From Serilophus lunatus (taxonomy: Eukaryota; Chordata; Aves; Passeriformes; Eurylaimidae): 64,000 nucleotides of DNA. Below the pieces are notes generated by a model. It saw nothing but the letters and a program-made list of their open reading frames with translations, did not search any database and had not been told where the DNA came from. Every line of letters starts with the position of its first letter. Positions within the stretch are counted from its first letter, which is position 1. Below are positions 1-53,420 of the stretch, piece by piece. The stretch is taken from NCBI GenBank assembly GCA_013399895.1, contig VXBA01003437.1, forward strand, positions 1,768,156 through 1,832,155, read 5' to 3'. A program made the translations under genes and the position numbers.

Positions 1-80
1 CGGGCACGCGCGTGGGAGCCGCCCCGGGGGGAGCCCCGGGCTCGGGGCTGGGGGACGGGGCTGTGCCGGCTTTGCTGGGT
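1..80. promoter_or_regulatory. CpG-rich edge, possible promoter of the left neighbour
   Basis: This is the only strongly GC- and CpG-rich stretch near either edge of the window (several CG dinucleotides, runs of CCGGGG type). In amniotes the gene just downstream of LRP4 is CKAP5, read in the same direction. Its CpG-island promoter would be expected about here. The assignment rests on synteny and is inference. Confidence 0.3.
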
Positions 81-99
81 TCAGGGAGCTTGCAAAGCA

Positions 100-345
100 G
101 GAAGGGGAGAGACGATTGTCGGGACCCTATCAGTGTGTCTAAGTGTCTGCAGGGAAGGTGTGGAGAGGGTGGATCCAGGCTCTGGGTGGTGCTGAGCAAC
201 AGGACAAGAGACAAAGGACAGAAACTGATGCATAGGAAGTTCCACCTGAATACGCGGAAGAGCTTTACTGTGCAGGTTACCGGTCACTGGAACAGGTTGC
301 CCAGGGAGGCTGCACTTCATCGTGGAGTGCCCCTTCTCCCATCAT
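100..345 (+). mobile_element. CR1 LINE fragment (3' part, lacking its terminus)
   Basis: It carries the typical CR1 3' region wording: TATCAGTGTGTCTAAGTGTC, CAACAGGACAAGAGACAAAG, GAAGTTCCACCTGAATACG, CACTGGAACAGGTTGCCCAG. The same segment occurs at 54121-54360. The usual ATTCTATGA-type end is missing, so the copy is broken at both ends. Confidence 0.85.
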
Positions 346-686
346 GCTGTGTAAGCACCATCAGTTTTTTTAAAAGTGGGGTGATTATATTTTTGCATGT
401 CCTGACTGAAGTCACTGCTATGCTGTGCTGTGCTTCAGCCCTGAAACGAACAGGAATAGAGCTAAAATGTTTGAAATGCTTTAGGTACTTCTTTCATCAG
501 AAAGGGACAGAATATTACGAGCTTAGCATCGGTACTGCAGTCAGGTATTACCGAATGTTTCGTTCACTACTCAGCCTTTTGCACTATTTAAACTCCTCGG
601 TATTAAAAAAAAAAAAAAAAAAAAAAAAGCAACAGAAGCTTGAACAAAACCCCTTGCAGACAGATAAAACAGCTCTTCTTCAGAGC
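346..686. other. Intergenic, no gene seen
   Basis: Apart from the A24 run nothing is recognised. The long open frame that crosses this stretch joins the CR1 fragment and the poly-A (Lys run), so it is not a gene. Confidence 0.5.
605..628 (+). repeat. A24 homopolymer
   Basis: An uninterrupted run of 24 A, read as T24 on the LRP4 strand just past the proposed polyadenylation site. The 250 bases to its left show no recognisable retrocopy, so it is not clearly the tail of an element. Confidence 0.9.
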
Positions 687-3600
687 TTTATTTTCCACTG
701 GGCAGAGTGCCTTGGAACCTCTATAGTCCTAATACATTCCAAAAAGAACATCCTCTTCTGCTGTTGCCATGTTAAGAAGGGGGGGAGGAAGGAGAAAAAA
801 AGCCAAGGCAGGGGCAGTGAGAGGTACTGTGTGTGTGCAGGAATTTGCAAAAGTGACTGCAGATATTTGGCCCTTGATTCAGAGTCACAGGGAGTACAAT
901 GTGTGCTGCAATCAGGTTATTCTAAGAAGCCAGACGTGTTCCTACCTTCTTGCTCCTTTCAAAGGAAGCAAAATTGAGGTTCAGTGCAAACAGGTCTTGT
1001 CTTTCAGAGTCCAAATAACATGCATGATTCACAACCAAAAGCCAGGCAGAGTGGTTAAGAAAAGCTAAATTTATATTAAATTATCATCAATCCCTAAAAT
1101 ACTGAACACAGTGGTTAAATAACTCCAGAAGGTCCAATGTCTCCAGTGAGTAACGTTAAAACCATTACACAGGAACACACGGAAATCACTGACGTTAGCT
1201 CAGGAGAGACAGGAAAGAGGTTTGCTTTTTACATAGTAAATCAGTGCTCAAGAGATCATCCTCCAGTAGCCTTTCTACATTCTTAACATCCTAAGTGCAA
1301 CAAGGGTCTTCTTTTCCCCAGAACAGGGAACCATGATGCAACCCCCAGGCAGCTTCTTACTTGGGCTGTCTCTAGGAAAAAGACACTAATTTCTGCCCAT
1401 CTCACTGGTAGAGGACAGGCTGTGCGACGTTTTGTTGCTTCTCTTCATCATAATCGTTTGAGGAAGGGAGCAGAGAGCAGTTATGAATGGTTGTTAGGCT
1501 GGAGTGTGCAGAGTCCCTCCTAAGAAGCAGCAGAAAATATTGATCAAAGTGGAGATCATAAGCACCGTAAGTTGTTGAAAAGACTGACTGTGTTTTTTTC
1601 CTTTCCATTCCACACTTGTGACTCAGACAGCAATCCTTTTGACAGGCTGACTGAACCTCAAGTGACAGGTCTGGGCAGATGTTTCCCTTCACCCCTGTCC
1701 CAACTCACAATTTTGGTGCGTGCTCACATAAGCCATTAGGGAAAAAAACCTCCGAAACAGCTCATTTCCAAAACCCAAAAGAAACCCTGCTCTCCTACAA
1801 GTCAGAGCCTTCCTCCTCGATCCTCTCACTCTCAGCCCTGATGCCTCTGCCCCTACACATGGTTTCTTTTCAAATCAATTCTTCTGCTTACACTTGAGCC
1901 ATCTGGTGTTGTCCCTGCATGAGGTGGCTTAGATGGGCAAGGTCTGTGCCCGTGACACATACTCCTTTCTCAGCTCCCAGTCGAGTCCACACCTCAATCC
2001 AAAAGTGCCTCTGCCCAACAAAATCAATGCTTCCCAGGCTGGAGTCAATCAAATAAATAATTAAATTAAAAAAAATAAAAATAAATCCCTCTGGGAATAG
2101 GGAAGAATCCCACATTAACATAGGGAAATTTCCAAGTCATAGCTCCAGTTCATTTTCCACAGGAATATACAGCAGTCAGCCCAATGGTGCAGTTATGGAC
2201 AGGCTTTCAAGCCACCTAGCCAGGTTGAAGCTGCAACCTTCCCCTTTCTGCAAAAGCTACCTCTGCTGTGAAAAGTACAGCCAACCCACTGGCAACTGTC
2301 ATGTTTTTCAAGGGTAGGTTGCCTGTTAGTATATAAACAAGATTAAAACAGAGTAGGGCAATTTTCCTTTTTTTTTCCCCAGGTGGAAAAATGTTGCACG
2401 GGAGATGCACCCTCCCCCTACCTCTCAACCAAACTCCTAGTGTACGTTTTGCTTTCTTTACACCACGGGTGGGAATGCACTTGACCTCTTTCTAGGCGAT
2501 AAAGAGGTTACAGAGTTTGCAGTGAGAAATTTTTCACTGGAAAGTTCTGCTTTCAATCGTCTGGCTTAATGCTTAATATTTTACCATGATGTTATCCATG
2601 TGACTTGAGGGGTTAATATAAATCTCATTTTTGAAGAAGTGTCAAGAAATGTTTTCTCTTTTTTCCTTATGAACAAACAGATGACAAGAGAATATGAAAA
2701 GGTGGCAATAGTCCTTGGGAGCATGCAAGCCCCAGCTCCAAATGCTGCTGGGTTGTAGCTGCAAGGGTAGGATGACATTCCCTAGAGGGTAAAGGCCTTG
2801 AAGGCCAGAGAACAACTGAAGCTCACACAGCTGATGGAAAAAAATACTTGGCAAGGAGAGCTATTTAGTGGTAACAGAAGAACTTAAAAGTGCAATTCTA
2901 TCTGATAAACAACTACTTAAAATGGCCCTCACAGCTCCCTGATTATTGTCTCCCATTCTAGGTCAAGTTGGCTCAGCTCAGTAATAAAGCAGTTCCTAAC
3001 TGTCAGCACTGAGCACTCCCTTGGGAAAGACTTGACCAAGGAATTATCTTTTTTCCCTTATTATGATAATCAAAGGTCCTAAAGGCCAAGATAATTGTGA
3101 CCTTGCACAACTGGGACTAGTGGGGATCTAGCAGGTTTTCTTTTTTACATATTAGTTATGCAAAGACAAGTAGAATTTAGGTCTTGTTGAGATCCACTTC
3201 TTCCCATTAGCTCTGTGGAGCTAAAAACCTACCAACCTCTTCTTCCCTCAAGTTCAACACTCAGACTCCAGTACCCAAAGGGAGTACTTCTGAAAGGGCC
3301 ATTTGTTTCTACTCCGGAAAAAAAGAGTTAACATGTTTTAACAGGAAAGGGAAGAACAGGAGCAGTGTCCACTGCCAGCAATAGACACAGTGCTCCAATC
3401 TGAGCATTCCTTTAAGTTTTTAGTAGCAGATGTGAAAATAAGCAGTGATGCTCTCATGAAGTGAGTCATGGCAACTGTGGTTTCCCTCTTTATGCCTTTA
3501 AAAGGCGACCTGATGCTGTGTCAGTGTCCTCTTGAGCCCCAAAATATACCCCATCTATACCAAGACCCCTCTCAAGTCAGAGATTCTCAACACCAAGCCT

Positions 3601-4056
3601 CAAAGAGTGCTGCTAGTGCTGGAATGACTAGGTGGTACTTCTGTAACCAGGAGCCAGGAATGAAGCAGCTCTGCTCTCTTCATGGGCATTGACTGTGAGC
3701 TGGATGGCACAGGACTTGCAGGTTGCCAGGGAACACAGACTCTGAACCAGATTCAGGTCAGAGGAGTCACTGTAAAAGTTAACGTGGCAGCTTCCAAGAA
3801 AAGGGAACATATAAATAAACCACAGACAGTGAATATGAGTCAAAAGGGTCTCTGGGTTCCAACCCACCCATCCTCCCTCTCCACCCACAACAGCACAGCT
3901 GCCCAAGCTCCTTGCTGAAAGGCAGTCACAGTCTCAGGGCCCCTTGTGGGAGAGGCCAGTCTCTGTGCCCTTCCTTGCCTAGCAGGCAGAGTCCTGTCTG
4001 TTTTGTGCAGAGCAGAGGGTAGGGAAGGTCAGAGTGTTTCCAAAGTCTTGTGTACT
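670..4056 (-). other. LRP4: Probable LRP4 3' untranslated region
   Basis: It follows the LRP4 stop codon directly. No ORF here resembles a protein, and I see no splice-like coding segment. The only good AATAAA on the minus strand between the stop and the left edge is at 687-692, which would make the 3' UTR about 3.4 kb. Shorter forms using weaker signals cannot be excluded. Confidence 0.6.
687..692 (-). terminator. Candidate LRP4 polyadenylation signal AATAAA
   Basis: On the minus strand the context is GGAAAATAAAGCTCTG. It is followed 20-60 bases later by U/GU-rich stretches (GCTGTTTTATCTGTCTGC and a run of GTTTT), the expected downstream element. Cleavage would fall near 665-675. Confidence 0.55.
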
Positions 4057-44960
<40,904 letters not shown>

Positions 44961-47314
44961 CTGTAAAGGAAGAAAAAAAGAAAGAAAGGAGGTATTTTGA
45001 AGAGATTCATCTGTTTTACAGAAAACATTAAATACAACATGACATTACAATTTTTCACCATGTACACTATGTATGAAGACATCCTCTACTCCATAGGAAA
45101 ATATTCCCCCCTCCTTACACCATTGAAATCAGAGGTCAATTACTATGCACGGTTTCCTGCAATGGGGCTGTTTGAAGATGACAGCAACGAGCAACCTGCC
45201 AAAAAGAAACTTAGGAATCAGCTAAAAATAAGTCAGCACCATTCACAAACAAATTCAAGGAATGCCACGTATCAGAATACCCTTCTCATTTTACAAACTC
45301 ACTCTTCTCCTAGAGCACAGCACTGCTTCTGCTTCACTTAGTTCTGATGCCACAATAGAAGATAGAAAAATTGAATCCTTGGTATCACAGGGTCTTCTCC
45401 AGACCCTGATCTTTCTAGATGCAAAACTTTTGCATGTCACTGCTTTACACATTGCAGAGTCCAGTGAAAGCAATTTAAAAAATCCTTTATTATTTACCTG
45501 CAAACATTAGAACTGTGACATTATCCTGTGCATAACTGACATTTATAAGAGCAAGAAAGGAAGATTTTTAACTTTATAAACTGATCAAAACAAAATGCAG
45601 TCCAAATGTCAGTATATAAACTGATAAGAACATTTTTCCCAGCCTTAGCTTAAGGATCTCCAAACCTTTTTTCTCCCCTCTCTCAGCTTCAAAGCAACGC
45701 TCTAACACAACTCTCAATCCTCATCCCTGTGCAAATACAACTATTTATGATATTATTCCAAATATTCTCTTAACAAATCTCTGCCTTGAGAGAGCAGGCT
45801 ATAGCCCACTTCTCAAAAAGTTCATGCCTGAACTTCTGTGTGGCATTATCTAGACAATCTATATAATCACTGTTAAACAAATGATTACTCTATCAATCAT
45901 CACCCTTAGGCTGGTCTGACTGTATTTTTTTTTGCATGGTTCCTTCTTTCTGCAATTCAAATAAACTTAAAGCTCTCCAATTAAACAATAGATCTAAGAA
46001 AAGAATTACAGAGATACCTGCCCCAAGGAATAGTCGTCATATACATCCTCAACTTTTTGCAGGCTTTTTTTTACCTCACTCATACATCTAAGCATACCTG
46101 TGATGAACCTTGAACTGTATCAACCTAAGCAAAAAAGAAAAAAATCCTCATATCCTTATTTTCCATTTTAATTGGGAAAAGCAGTATCGTCAAAATTTAT
46201 TTTACACTTCTGCAATTCTCTGAACAGCTCAATTTCCTCCAGTGAAGACATCTACTCGTGCAAGAGAAACTAAGATTTAAGTTTAGACGGGATGCACTTC
46301 TTCCCTGAGGAATAACTACATATGGTTCTTCTGCAAAACTGGTTGAGGAGGTTTCTGCCAGCATCTGCTGCCTGCTCCCAACTGCTACACTGCAGGTTGC
46401 AAGGTCTTACTACAAACTATTGTCCAAGCACATGCACAAGCTGCTGAATTGCACCAACCAAATTGTTGTGGGATGTCCACTCACAGTCTGCCATGGGCAT
46501 AATAACCTTTTTATTCTTTCCCCCACATTCACTACAAGTTATCTTTAAAAAGTTTAGTAGAACACATACATCTGAAGGTATTACTGTATATACTAAAGGA
46601 AGCAACCAATCTGTTGTAACAAGGGATAAAGGCTGAAAGAACATGAAGTGACTAAGGAACAAAAGAGGGCAGAATAGTCAGATATGCAGAGGACTTACAA
46701 GGTATGTCCAGGCTGACTCAAAAAGACAGTAAGTGGGTAATATAGAGTTAGAAGATAAAAAAAGCAACACAGATATCCCTAAGGAAAAGCAAGGCACCAT
46801 CGATGCAACACATACCATTATTAGAAATAAATGCAGGGAAATTCAGAATAATCATAACCCCTCGCAAAAAATCAAACAGGTTTCTTCAAACTGACAACAC
46901 AGGAGCTTCAGGACAAACCACTCTCTGCTGTTGCCTGCAAGTATTTAAACAGGCAAAACTAGCTGCAGATTTTCTCCAAAGTAGCTGTTGTTTTAATCAC
47001 CTTTTCCAAAGTGATTTTCTACCATTATCCTCAACAGTACCCCCAAACACTTATCCTAGCTATTTTAAGCATTAATACCACTTTCTGTTGGAGTACACAA
47101 GACCAGCATCATCACTACTCCTAGGAAAAGACAAAAATGAAAGTACTAGTGACTGGCTCTATCTTGCCCAGGCTCACTGACGGGAAAGGATCAAACATCA
47201 AGGTAAACAATTCTTAAACTAGGATAATATATTAATATAACTTATTTCTCAAAAAGAACAAGGGAGTTGGGATGAAAAAACAGTAAAAGCGAGTTGTCTT
47301 AGCTCCTGAATATG

Positions 47315-47700
47315 ATGACAGAATCGCTAAGGCTGGAAAAGACCTCCAAGATCACCGAGTCCAGCTATTAGCCTGCCAGGTCCACCACTAAACCACGTCC
47401 CTAAGTGCCACATCTACACACCTTTTCAATACCTCCAGGGATGAAGATGCCACCACTTCCCTAGGCAGCCTGTTCTACAGCACTTCACAACCCTTCCAGT
47501 GAAATTTTTTTTTCTAATATCCTGTTTAAAAGTCCCCTGGCACAACTTGAGGCACAACCTCCCTACTACCACCTTTTAGGTAGTTGCAGAGAGTGATAAG
47601 GTCCCTCTGAACCTCCTTTTCTCCAGGATAAACAGCCCCAGCTCCCTCAGATGATCCTTCTAAGACTTGTTCTTCAATCCTTTCACCAGCTTCATTGCCC
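47315..47700 (-). mobile_element. CR1 LINE 3' fragment
   Basis: Plus-strand wording GGCTGGAAAAGACCTCCAAG, CACCACTTCCCTAGGCAGCC and CTTTTCTCCAGGATAAACAG is the complement of the CR1 3' region. The terminus lies at the left, so the element is on the minus strand. Confidence 0.85.
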
Positions 47701-49874
47701 TTCCCCATGCAAACAGCAGCATGGAACAGCTCTGCAACAGCAAAGAAAGAATTAGTGCAGCTGTCCCAGTCAGCCAACTGTAACTTAATCTGCTGTATTG
47801 TCAAACACAGAGCTATCTTCAAAGTTGCTACTAATACCACGTTATCTATATGCACACACATATTAGATCTGTTCTTCCCAACTCATTAAAGTTGTTATGT
47901 TCCATCAGCTCTGCTTTGGGTTTTTACCATGCTACTGAAACCGCTGAAAGCTGAAGGATAAATTATGATACCAACACTGTCTCATATGGACTAGCTGATA
48001 TCTGTAATTATGAGAGCATATTTGCTTACTATTTCAAATTGTTACCTTTGAAAATCTAATGGTTTGTGATTTGTGATCTGTAGGGGAACTAATGTTCTAG
48101 TGATTATAATGATGCATTTTATAAATCATGATTTACTCTTTTCTTACACTTGGACAAGTAATGCACGGGATTGTTCGGAGAGCACACTAATTCCAACCTA
48201 TGAACAGCATCAGAATCCAATCCTGGACAGCTAGTCTCTCCCAGTAAAAAGAACAAGGTGAATGAATTCTGGCATCCTCTGCAGACAGCAGGAATTTTCT
48301 CAACGATTTCCATGCGGATAATATTTCACCTTTGGTGTCTCATGACTATTTCCCAGTGCTCAGAGCTCCAGTGACATTACTGAATCTGTAATAGAAGAGG
48401 GCCAGGAAGTATGGGTCAGGAAGTATAAAGATGAGAAGTATGTTTTCTCCAATTCCCTCAAAGACAAGCGGAAGCAGCGCATTTGGTGTGAGAAACCTTA
48501 GCAGAAGGCTTACTCTCTTTACCTCGAGCTCTCATTAAACACTGGGGGTGTGAGACAGACGACTAACCAAGCACATATAAACCTCCAGTGTCACGTTTCA
48601 ATCCCAGTTAGTGGTGCAGGAACAGGACGGAAATCAGCGTTTGCTGTTCAGGCACCTGCACCAACAATCAAAGCGGATGTATCTACTTACACTTCTGCAT
48701 ATTCTTCTGGAGCAGGAACAAAGAGGCACCTCTGGGCTTAACCATGCAAGCAGTTTTTCCTAAAACTTTTCATCGTATTGCAGGCTGGGGCATTTTACTA
48801 TCCCTCTGTATTTAAAGATCTTTTCCTTTATGCAGGAGGCAAAAACCTGAGATATTTTAGCAATGCAATATATAGAAAAAATATAAAAAAGTTAAGCAGA
48901 TATTGCCAGGTGCTGAGCTGACATCACTCAATTTTCTTGGCCTCTCCTGATAACTCATATGACCATAACACAAGTTTTCTATTCTCTCACTTGCCCATGG
49001 GTATAAACAACCAAAGAACTCATCTTCACTGTCTGTAGTTTGGTTCCTTCCAGATGGAACAGCAGCAGGATCCAGTAACCAAACAGTTTTCTAGCGAAGT
49101 ATACAAACAACCTCCAGATTTTAAAAACAGGAAGTCAGTCTAAACACAGGCCTCATACTTAACATCTGCCATCACTTTAAATTTAGCATGGTATGCTCAG
49201 CTTTTTCAGATTCCTTCCAAATATCCTCCCCACCTTCTTGTTTATCTGACAAATGAAATGTCACCCTGGGAAGGGTGAATTGCCCTTACCCCCCTTAAAA
49301 CCAGTTAGGATCTTCGTAATTTTATGTCTAAAATTGGCAAAGCACTGATGTAATTTCTGACTGAAAAGTAGAAGTCAGTAATCATCCTGTTATTTCTGCA
49401 TTTTTACTTTATTTTTTGGTGGGAGGACAGGGTGGTTTAAACAGTAAGTTGTTACTCTGTTTCCCCCATTCCCCAGCAACTCTTCATTAGGCCAAAAAAT
49501 ATAGCCCATAAAGTAAAATCTAATATACAAAGCTTTGTTTTGCTGATGAGGTCATTTGTAACCCTCAGAGCTATTATATAGCAGCCACAGATTCATAAAA
49601 ATGTTATTCATACAAACACTGACATCACAAACAAAGCTTAAGTAGACAGAATAATTACCAAACTGGATTTTGTAGCTATTGCTTGGATAGAAACAGCAGA
49701 TTTTTAGGAGAGAATGAAAACATCATTTCTTTTAAGTCCTGATGGCATGTTTTACTCCAAAAAGAGAGATGCTAATCCTGTCTTCAGTAAAAATAACGAC
49801 AGATGGCAGCTCTTATCACTATTTTGTAGCAATTCAACCTTTGACAGGCTGTCGCTTCAACATGGAACCATGCA

Positions 49875-50022
49875 ACAGTCCAGGCTGTAAGGGATCTCAA
49901 AAGATCACCTAGTCCAACCTTTTGTGGAAAAGGGAGTCTGGATGAAAGACTATCTAGCACCCTGTCCAGACGCATCTTGACAATCTCCAGCAACAGAGAC
50001 TCTACCAAGTTCTCAGGGGGGT
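49875..50022 (-). mobile_element. Short CR1-like fragment
   Basis: It contains GATCACCTAGTCCAACC, CTATCTAGCACCCTGTCCAG and CATCTTGACAATCTCCAGC, resembling the complement of a CR1 tail region. It is short and diverged, so the subfamily is uncertain. Confidence 0.6.
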
Positions 50023-51712
50023 AGAATGATTATTCTTATTGAAAAAAAAAGTCTTTCTTTTCTTGAGATGAACACATTCTTGCTCTGTCAGGCTCTGGGA
50101 GCATTCTACCTATAACAGAATTTTCCCATATTCACATATGGATCAAGTTTTCTTGATGAACAACTCCAAAAAAATCCTGGCATCAATGGTCAACACCATG
50201 ATGTCTTGCAAATTTTCTTTCTATTCAGGTATCAAGAACGAGCCGCACAGGAGAGACTCTTCCACTCCACACCACCCCCTGTTGATTGCATCTTTCCCCT
50301 TTCATCCTAACACAGAAACTGTTGTTTTTTAAATTAGTAGTAATAAGTTCACAGCCATCAGTTTGATTGCAACACTCTGCAATTCTTCATGGACCTGTAA
50401 CATGAAACAGCACAGCTAAAACCATGGCTAAGTATCCATTTAGTCCTTCTATGCTGCAAGGAAAATAGCACCAATAGCTTTAGAAAAGCCAGAACTACAA
50501 ACAAATTTGGTATGATTCACAGTTGCAGAATGCTCGACTCAGAATCCTATAGAAAGAACAATCATCCTTTTGGTTCAGGACTGAGTAACACATGCATCTG
50601 GGTTCCTCCCCCCCCGCCACTTTATGGCTTACAGAAGAACTTCAATAGAAGGCAGAGATCTTTCTGCGAACCCCATTATTACAAGAGACAACCAAAAATA
50701 TGACAATATCGTCTTTTATAATTTTAACCCTACCATATAATAATGGTGGGAGGACCGAAGGCATAAGTGCATATTGAACTAGTGTGAAAATACAGACCAA
50801 ATATTCAACAGTTACAGCAACAAAAAGAAACTGCATAAAAGAATTGGAATATGAATAATGGAATTGAAGGCAAAAGGAGAGAATTCAAGTTGCATACGGT
50901 TGCCAGGTTTTTTCCACAGAGAAAGCATGGAAGGGTATCACCAGAATCATTTTAGAACAAATTGGAATAAGAATATTTTGCCCTGACTTCAACAGATGCA
51001 CTTAATTTCTTACTTCTATATTTTAAGAACTCATGAACATCTGATTGTTTATTTGGGGTTAAAATTATTGAATTCTGTAGCATAGTCTTTAACAGTCTCT
51101 TTAACAACTTTCACACCTGTTGTTAGAAGGCCTGTATCAAGATAACATTTTCTTTCCTTCTCCACTTCAGGCCAGGCTCACTTCTGCATTCCCATCACAT
51201 ACACACCCTGGTTAGGGCAGACCTTGGACATCTAAGATGGCCTCAAAACATAGTACAGTTGATACATTTTCCTTCTTTATCCAGCACTGCCCTGAATTAC
51301 TACAGCAAAGTAGCTCAGCTTTATTTGCTTGCCTGTCTTCAGGGAAAATCAAAATTTTGGATTCCTCTCTCTTACCCAAATAGCAGTTTCCAAAGAGGAA
51401 AAAGTACACTTAATCCAGCTTTAGAAAAGGGATTTGCTGACCATTGTTTAAACTCAGAGCTCTGCTGGCAGACACAGCAAAGGCAAGAGTACAGCACAAC
51501 ACCCTGATGTCAGAAGGGGCACCACACACTGATAAAAGCTAACACAGTTCTCTCTTCTTTTCTACTCCCATTTTGGAATCATCTGAAGCAGTTCTGATTG
51601 GGTACCCACATGGTCTCCAAGTATTTGAAGCTTGCCTAGACTAAAATTAACATAACTAGGAAGAGCAATCCAAAAGTTTTCCATTTAAACAGAATTGTTA
51701 CAGTTTTGTTAC

Positions 51713-51969
51713 AGAGCTGCTCCTGTTCTGCAGATCCCTCAGGATGAGCCGAGGGGGGTGGCTGCTGCTTTTCCCATCGCACTTGTTGAGGCTCTGGAGG
51801 CAAGGACTGCTGCAGCAGAGTCTTGCCCAGCAGGTCCAGGTCATCCAGGCCACTGCTGCTACAAGAAGGTTTCGGGGAGGACGCACTAGCATCTCCTTTG
51901 ACTGGTGGTGTTGCCATGATAGGGGTGATACTGATCTCATTGCTATATGATGACTGGAAGCTGTTCCAG
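51713..51969 (-). pseudogene. Orphan GGA-like (GGA1/GGA3 hinge) exon with a frameshift
   Basis: On the minus strand an acceptor-like CTCCAGCAG is followed by coding-looking sequence: WNSFQSSYSNE, later SSGLDDLDLLGKTLLQQS, then QQVRWEKQQPP. After a run of six C (G6 at 51753-51758 on the plus strand) the similarity continues one frame over as RLILRDLQNRSSS, and then meets GTAACA, a donor-like site. From memory, these segments match the hinge of GGA clathrin adaptors (Golgi-localised, gamma-ear-containing, Arf-binding). Borders at splice-like sites argue for a genomic exon copy and not a spliced retrocopy. No VHS, GAT or ear domain is visible nearby. It could be a pseudo-exon, a dispersed duplication, or a sequencing error in a live but misplaced exon. 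Confidence 0.7.
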
Positions 51970-53059
51970 CTGCTGGAGGAACATGATAGTGGTAAGGTTA
52001 AGGAAAAAAAAAAGGCATAAAAAAACTCCCTCAACAAAACTACATGAACCAGACAAGAGACTGAAGATGTTATACATTTTTGGTAACTGAGTACTGTGAC
52101 TTCTTTGGCAGTCTCCAAGTTTCTCACTCTTAGAGGTTCCCCTTTCAATTTGAAAAAGCAAGGATACCTCAGTCCTGAACCAGCTGGTTCTCAAACACGA
52201 CAGAACAAAGTGCGAGGGAGAGGCACATGATCAAGCACAATCACGCATCATTTACCATATTAAACAGCACAGTTACACACGTTAGACATGAAAAACACTA
52301 CACTTGATATGAGCACAAGAAATGGGAAGAAAAATTCCAAGAGGCATTTGTTAATTAGGACTTTAAGAAAATAAGGGGTGCAACAAAGTGCAAACAGTGT
52401 TGGTGCAATGGGTATATGCACAAAGTAGAGCAAGACTGGAACAGAAGTCATATTTGCAGAAACACTGCATGGGTTAAGAATAGGAGGCCTTTAAGAACAT
52501 GTTTGAGTCTGGAGCCCAATTCTGATCCCACAGAAGACTAGCAATTCCACCAAAAACATCAACCTACATCCAGGGAACAGGAAAAACAGAAACAAATACT
52601 AAAAAAGAAATACTGAAGAAGGATTTTATTTGAACTTAAAAACTCAGTTCCTTCTCCTAAATCGTTAAAGTAATCAACAAACACCTTGCAATAATCAACA
52701 TGAGCATAACTGAGGTTTCTTGATACTTGTCCTAACTTTAGCCGTATCTTCTACAACACTTGACAAAATTACTCCTTTTCTTCTAGAAGTGGGTATATTA
52801 CTGTTATGCCATCACAATGTAGTGAGGCTTAATGTTTAATCTGTTTCTACATATGCAGTCCTTGAACAGAAGGACTGAAAGCTGAAAAGGCATTGTTATT
52901 GCCAAACTCCTAGTCAAAAACTAATTCTAATTGGCTAGGTTACCAGCACACACAGACAAAAAAAAGGCAGCTGAAGGACCATAAACAAAAGATAATGAGA
53001 AATAGCAGCAAGTCAAGCTGCAGGGGGTAGAGATAGCTAGCAGGTATTATAGGATCAGC

Positions 53060-53420
53060 ATCAGATCCAGTCCCATTAAATAACCTGATTAATTATCTGG
53101 AAAAAAGAAAGTATCAAGTTAAAGGAGCTGCAAATGATACCAAAATAGGAAATATTCCTCTACAAACACAAGAGTGGAAAAAGAAGTAATATAGAAGGGA
53201 CCTTACAAGATTAGAATTATGGGCAGGAAATTAAGATTCAGCCTTTAAAAAAAAATTTAAAGCTAGTACATCTGGTGGAAATTAACTTGAAACAGGTTGA
53301 ACAAATTAATAGAAAAAGATGGGATGAAGCAATGCCTGGAGAAATCAAGAACCAAAAGACAAGCTAGTCATTGGTTTACGTTATGGCACAATCTGGCACC
53401 CAAAAAACTACTTTAGGCTA
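53060..53420 (+). mobile_element. Old, degraded CR1-like fragment
   Basis: Wording such as CATCAGATCCAGTCCCATT, ATTATCTGGAAAAAAGAAAG and GCAAATGATACCAAAATAGG parallels the CR1 segment around the FADDTK codons, but is heavily diverged. No usable frame remains. Confidence 0.45.

Larger units (their letters stand above)
44961..51712 (-). other. LRP4: LRP4 intron 1, left part
   Basis: Non-coding apart from two CR1 fragments listed separately. A purine-rich GAAA/GGAA tract lies at 44966-44992. None of the open frames has a signal peptide ending in a phase-1 donor, so none can be exon 1. Confidence 0.6.

Noticed and set aside
12..977. A 321-codon plus-strand open frame at the left edge
   Set aside because: It runs through GC-rich sequence, a CR1 fragment and the A24 run (giving a Lys tract), with no domain or splice context. 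It is chance openness.
44966..44992. The GAAA/GGAA tract next to exon 2 as a functional splicing element
   Set aside because: It is an ordinary purine-rich simple repeat upstream of a normal acceptor; nothing in the sequence supports a specific role.
46417..46662. A minus-strand ORF starting MFLSHFMFFQPL as LRP4 exon 1
   Set aside because: Hydrophobic by chance; no fitting donor to complete the GT-phase start of exon 2.
50642..50836. A hydrophobic minus-strand ORF starting MQFLFVAVTVEY as a possible LRP4 signal-peptide exon
   Set aside because: No phase-1 donor at a suitable place, no GC-rich promoter context, and no likeness to known LRP4 N-termini.
51636..52148. A 170-codon minus-strand ORF taken as one gene
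   Set aside because: Only its middle resembles GGA. The ends are flanking intron-like sequence, and the GGA frame shifts inside it, so the ORF boundaries have no meaning.
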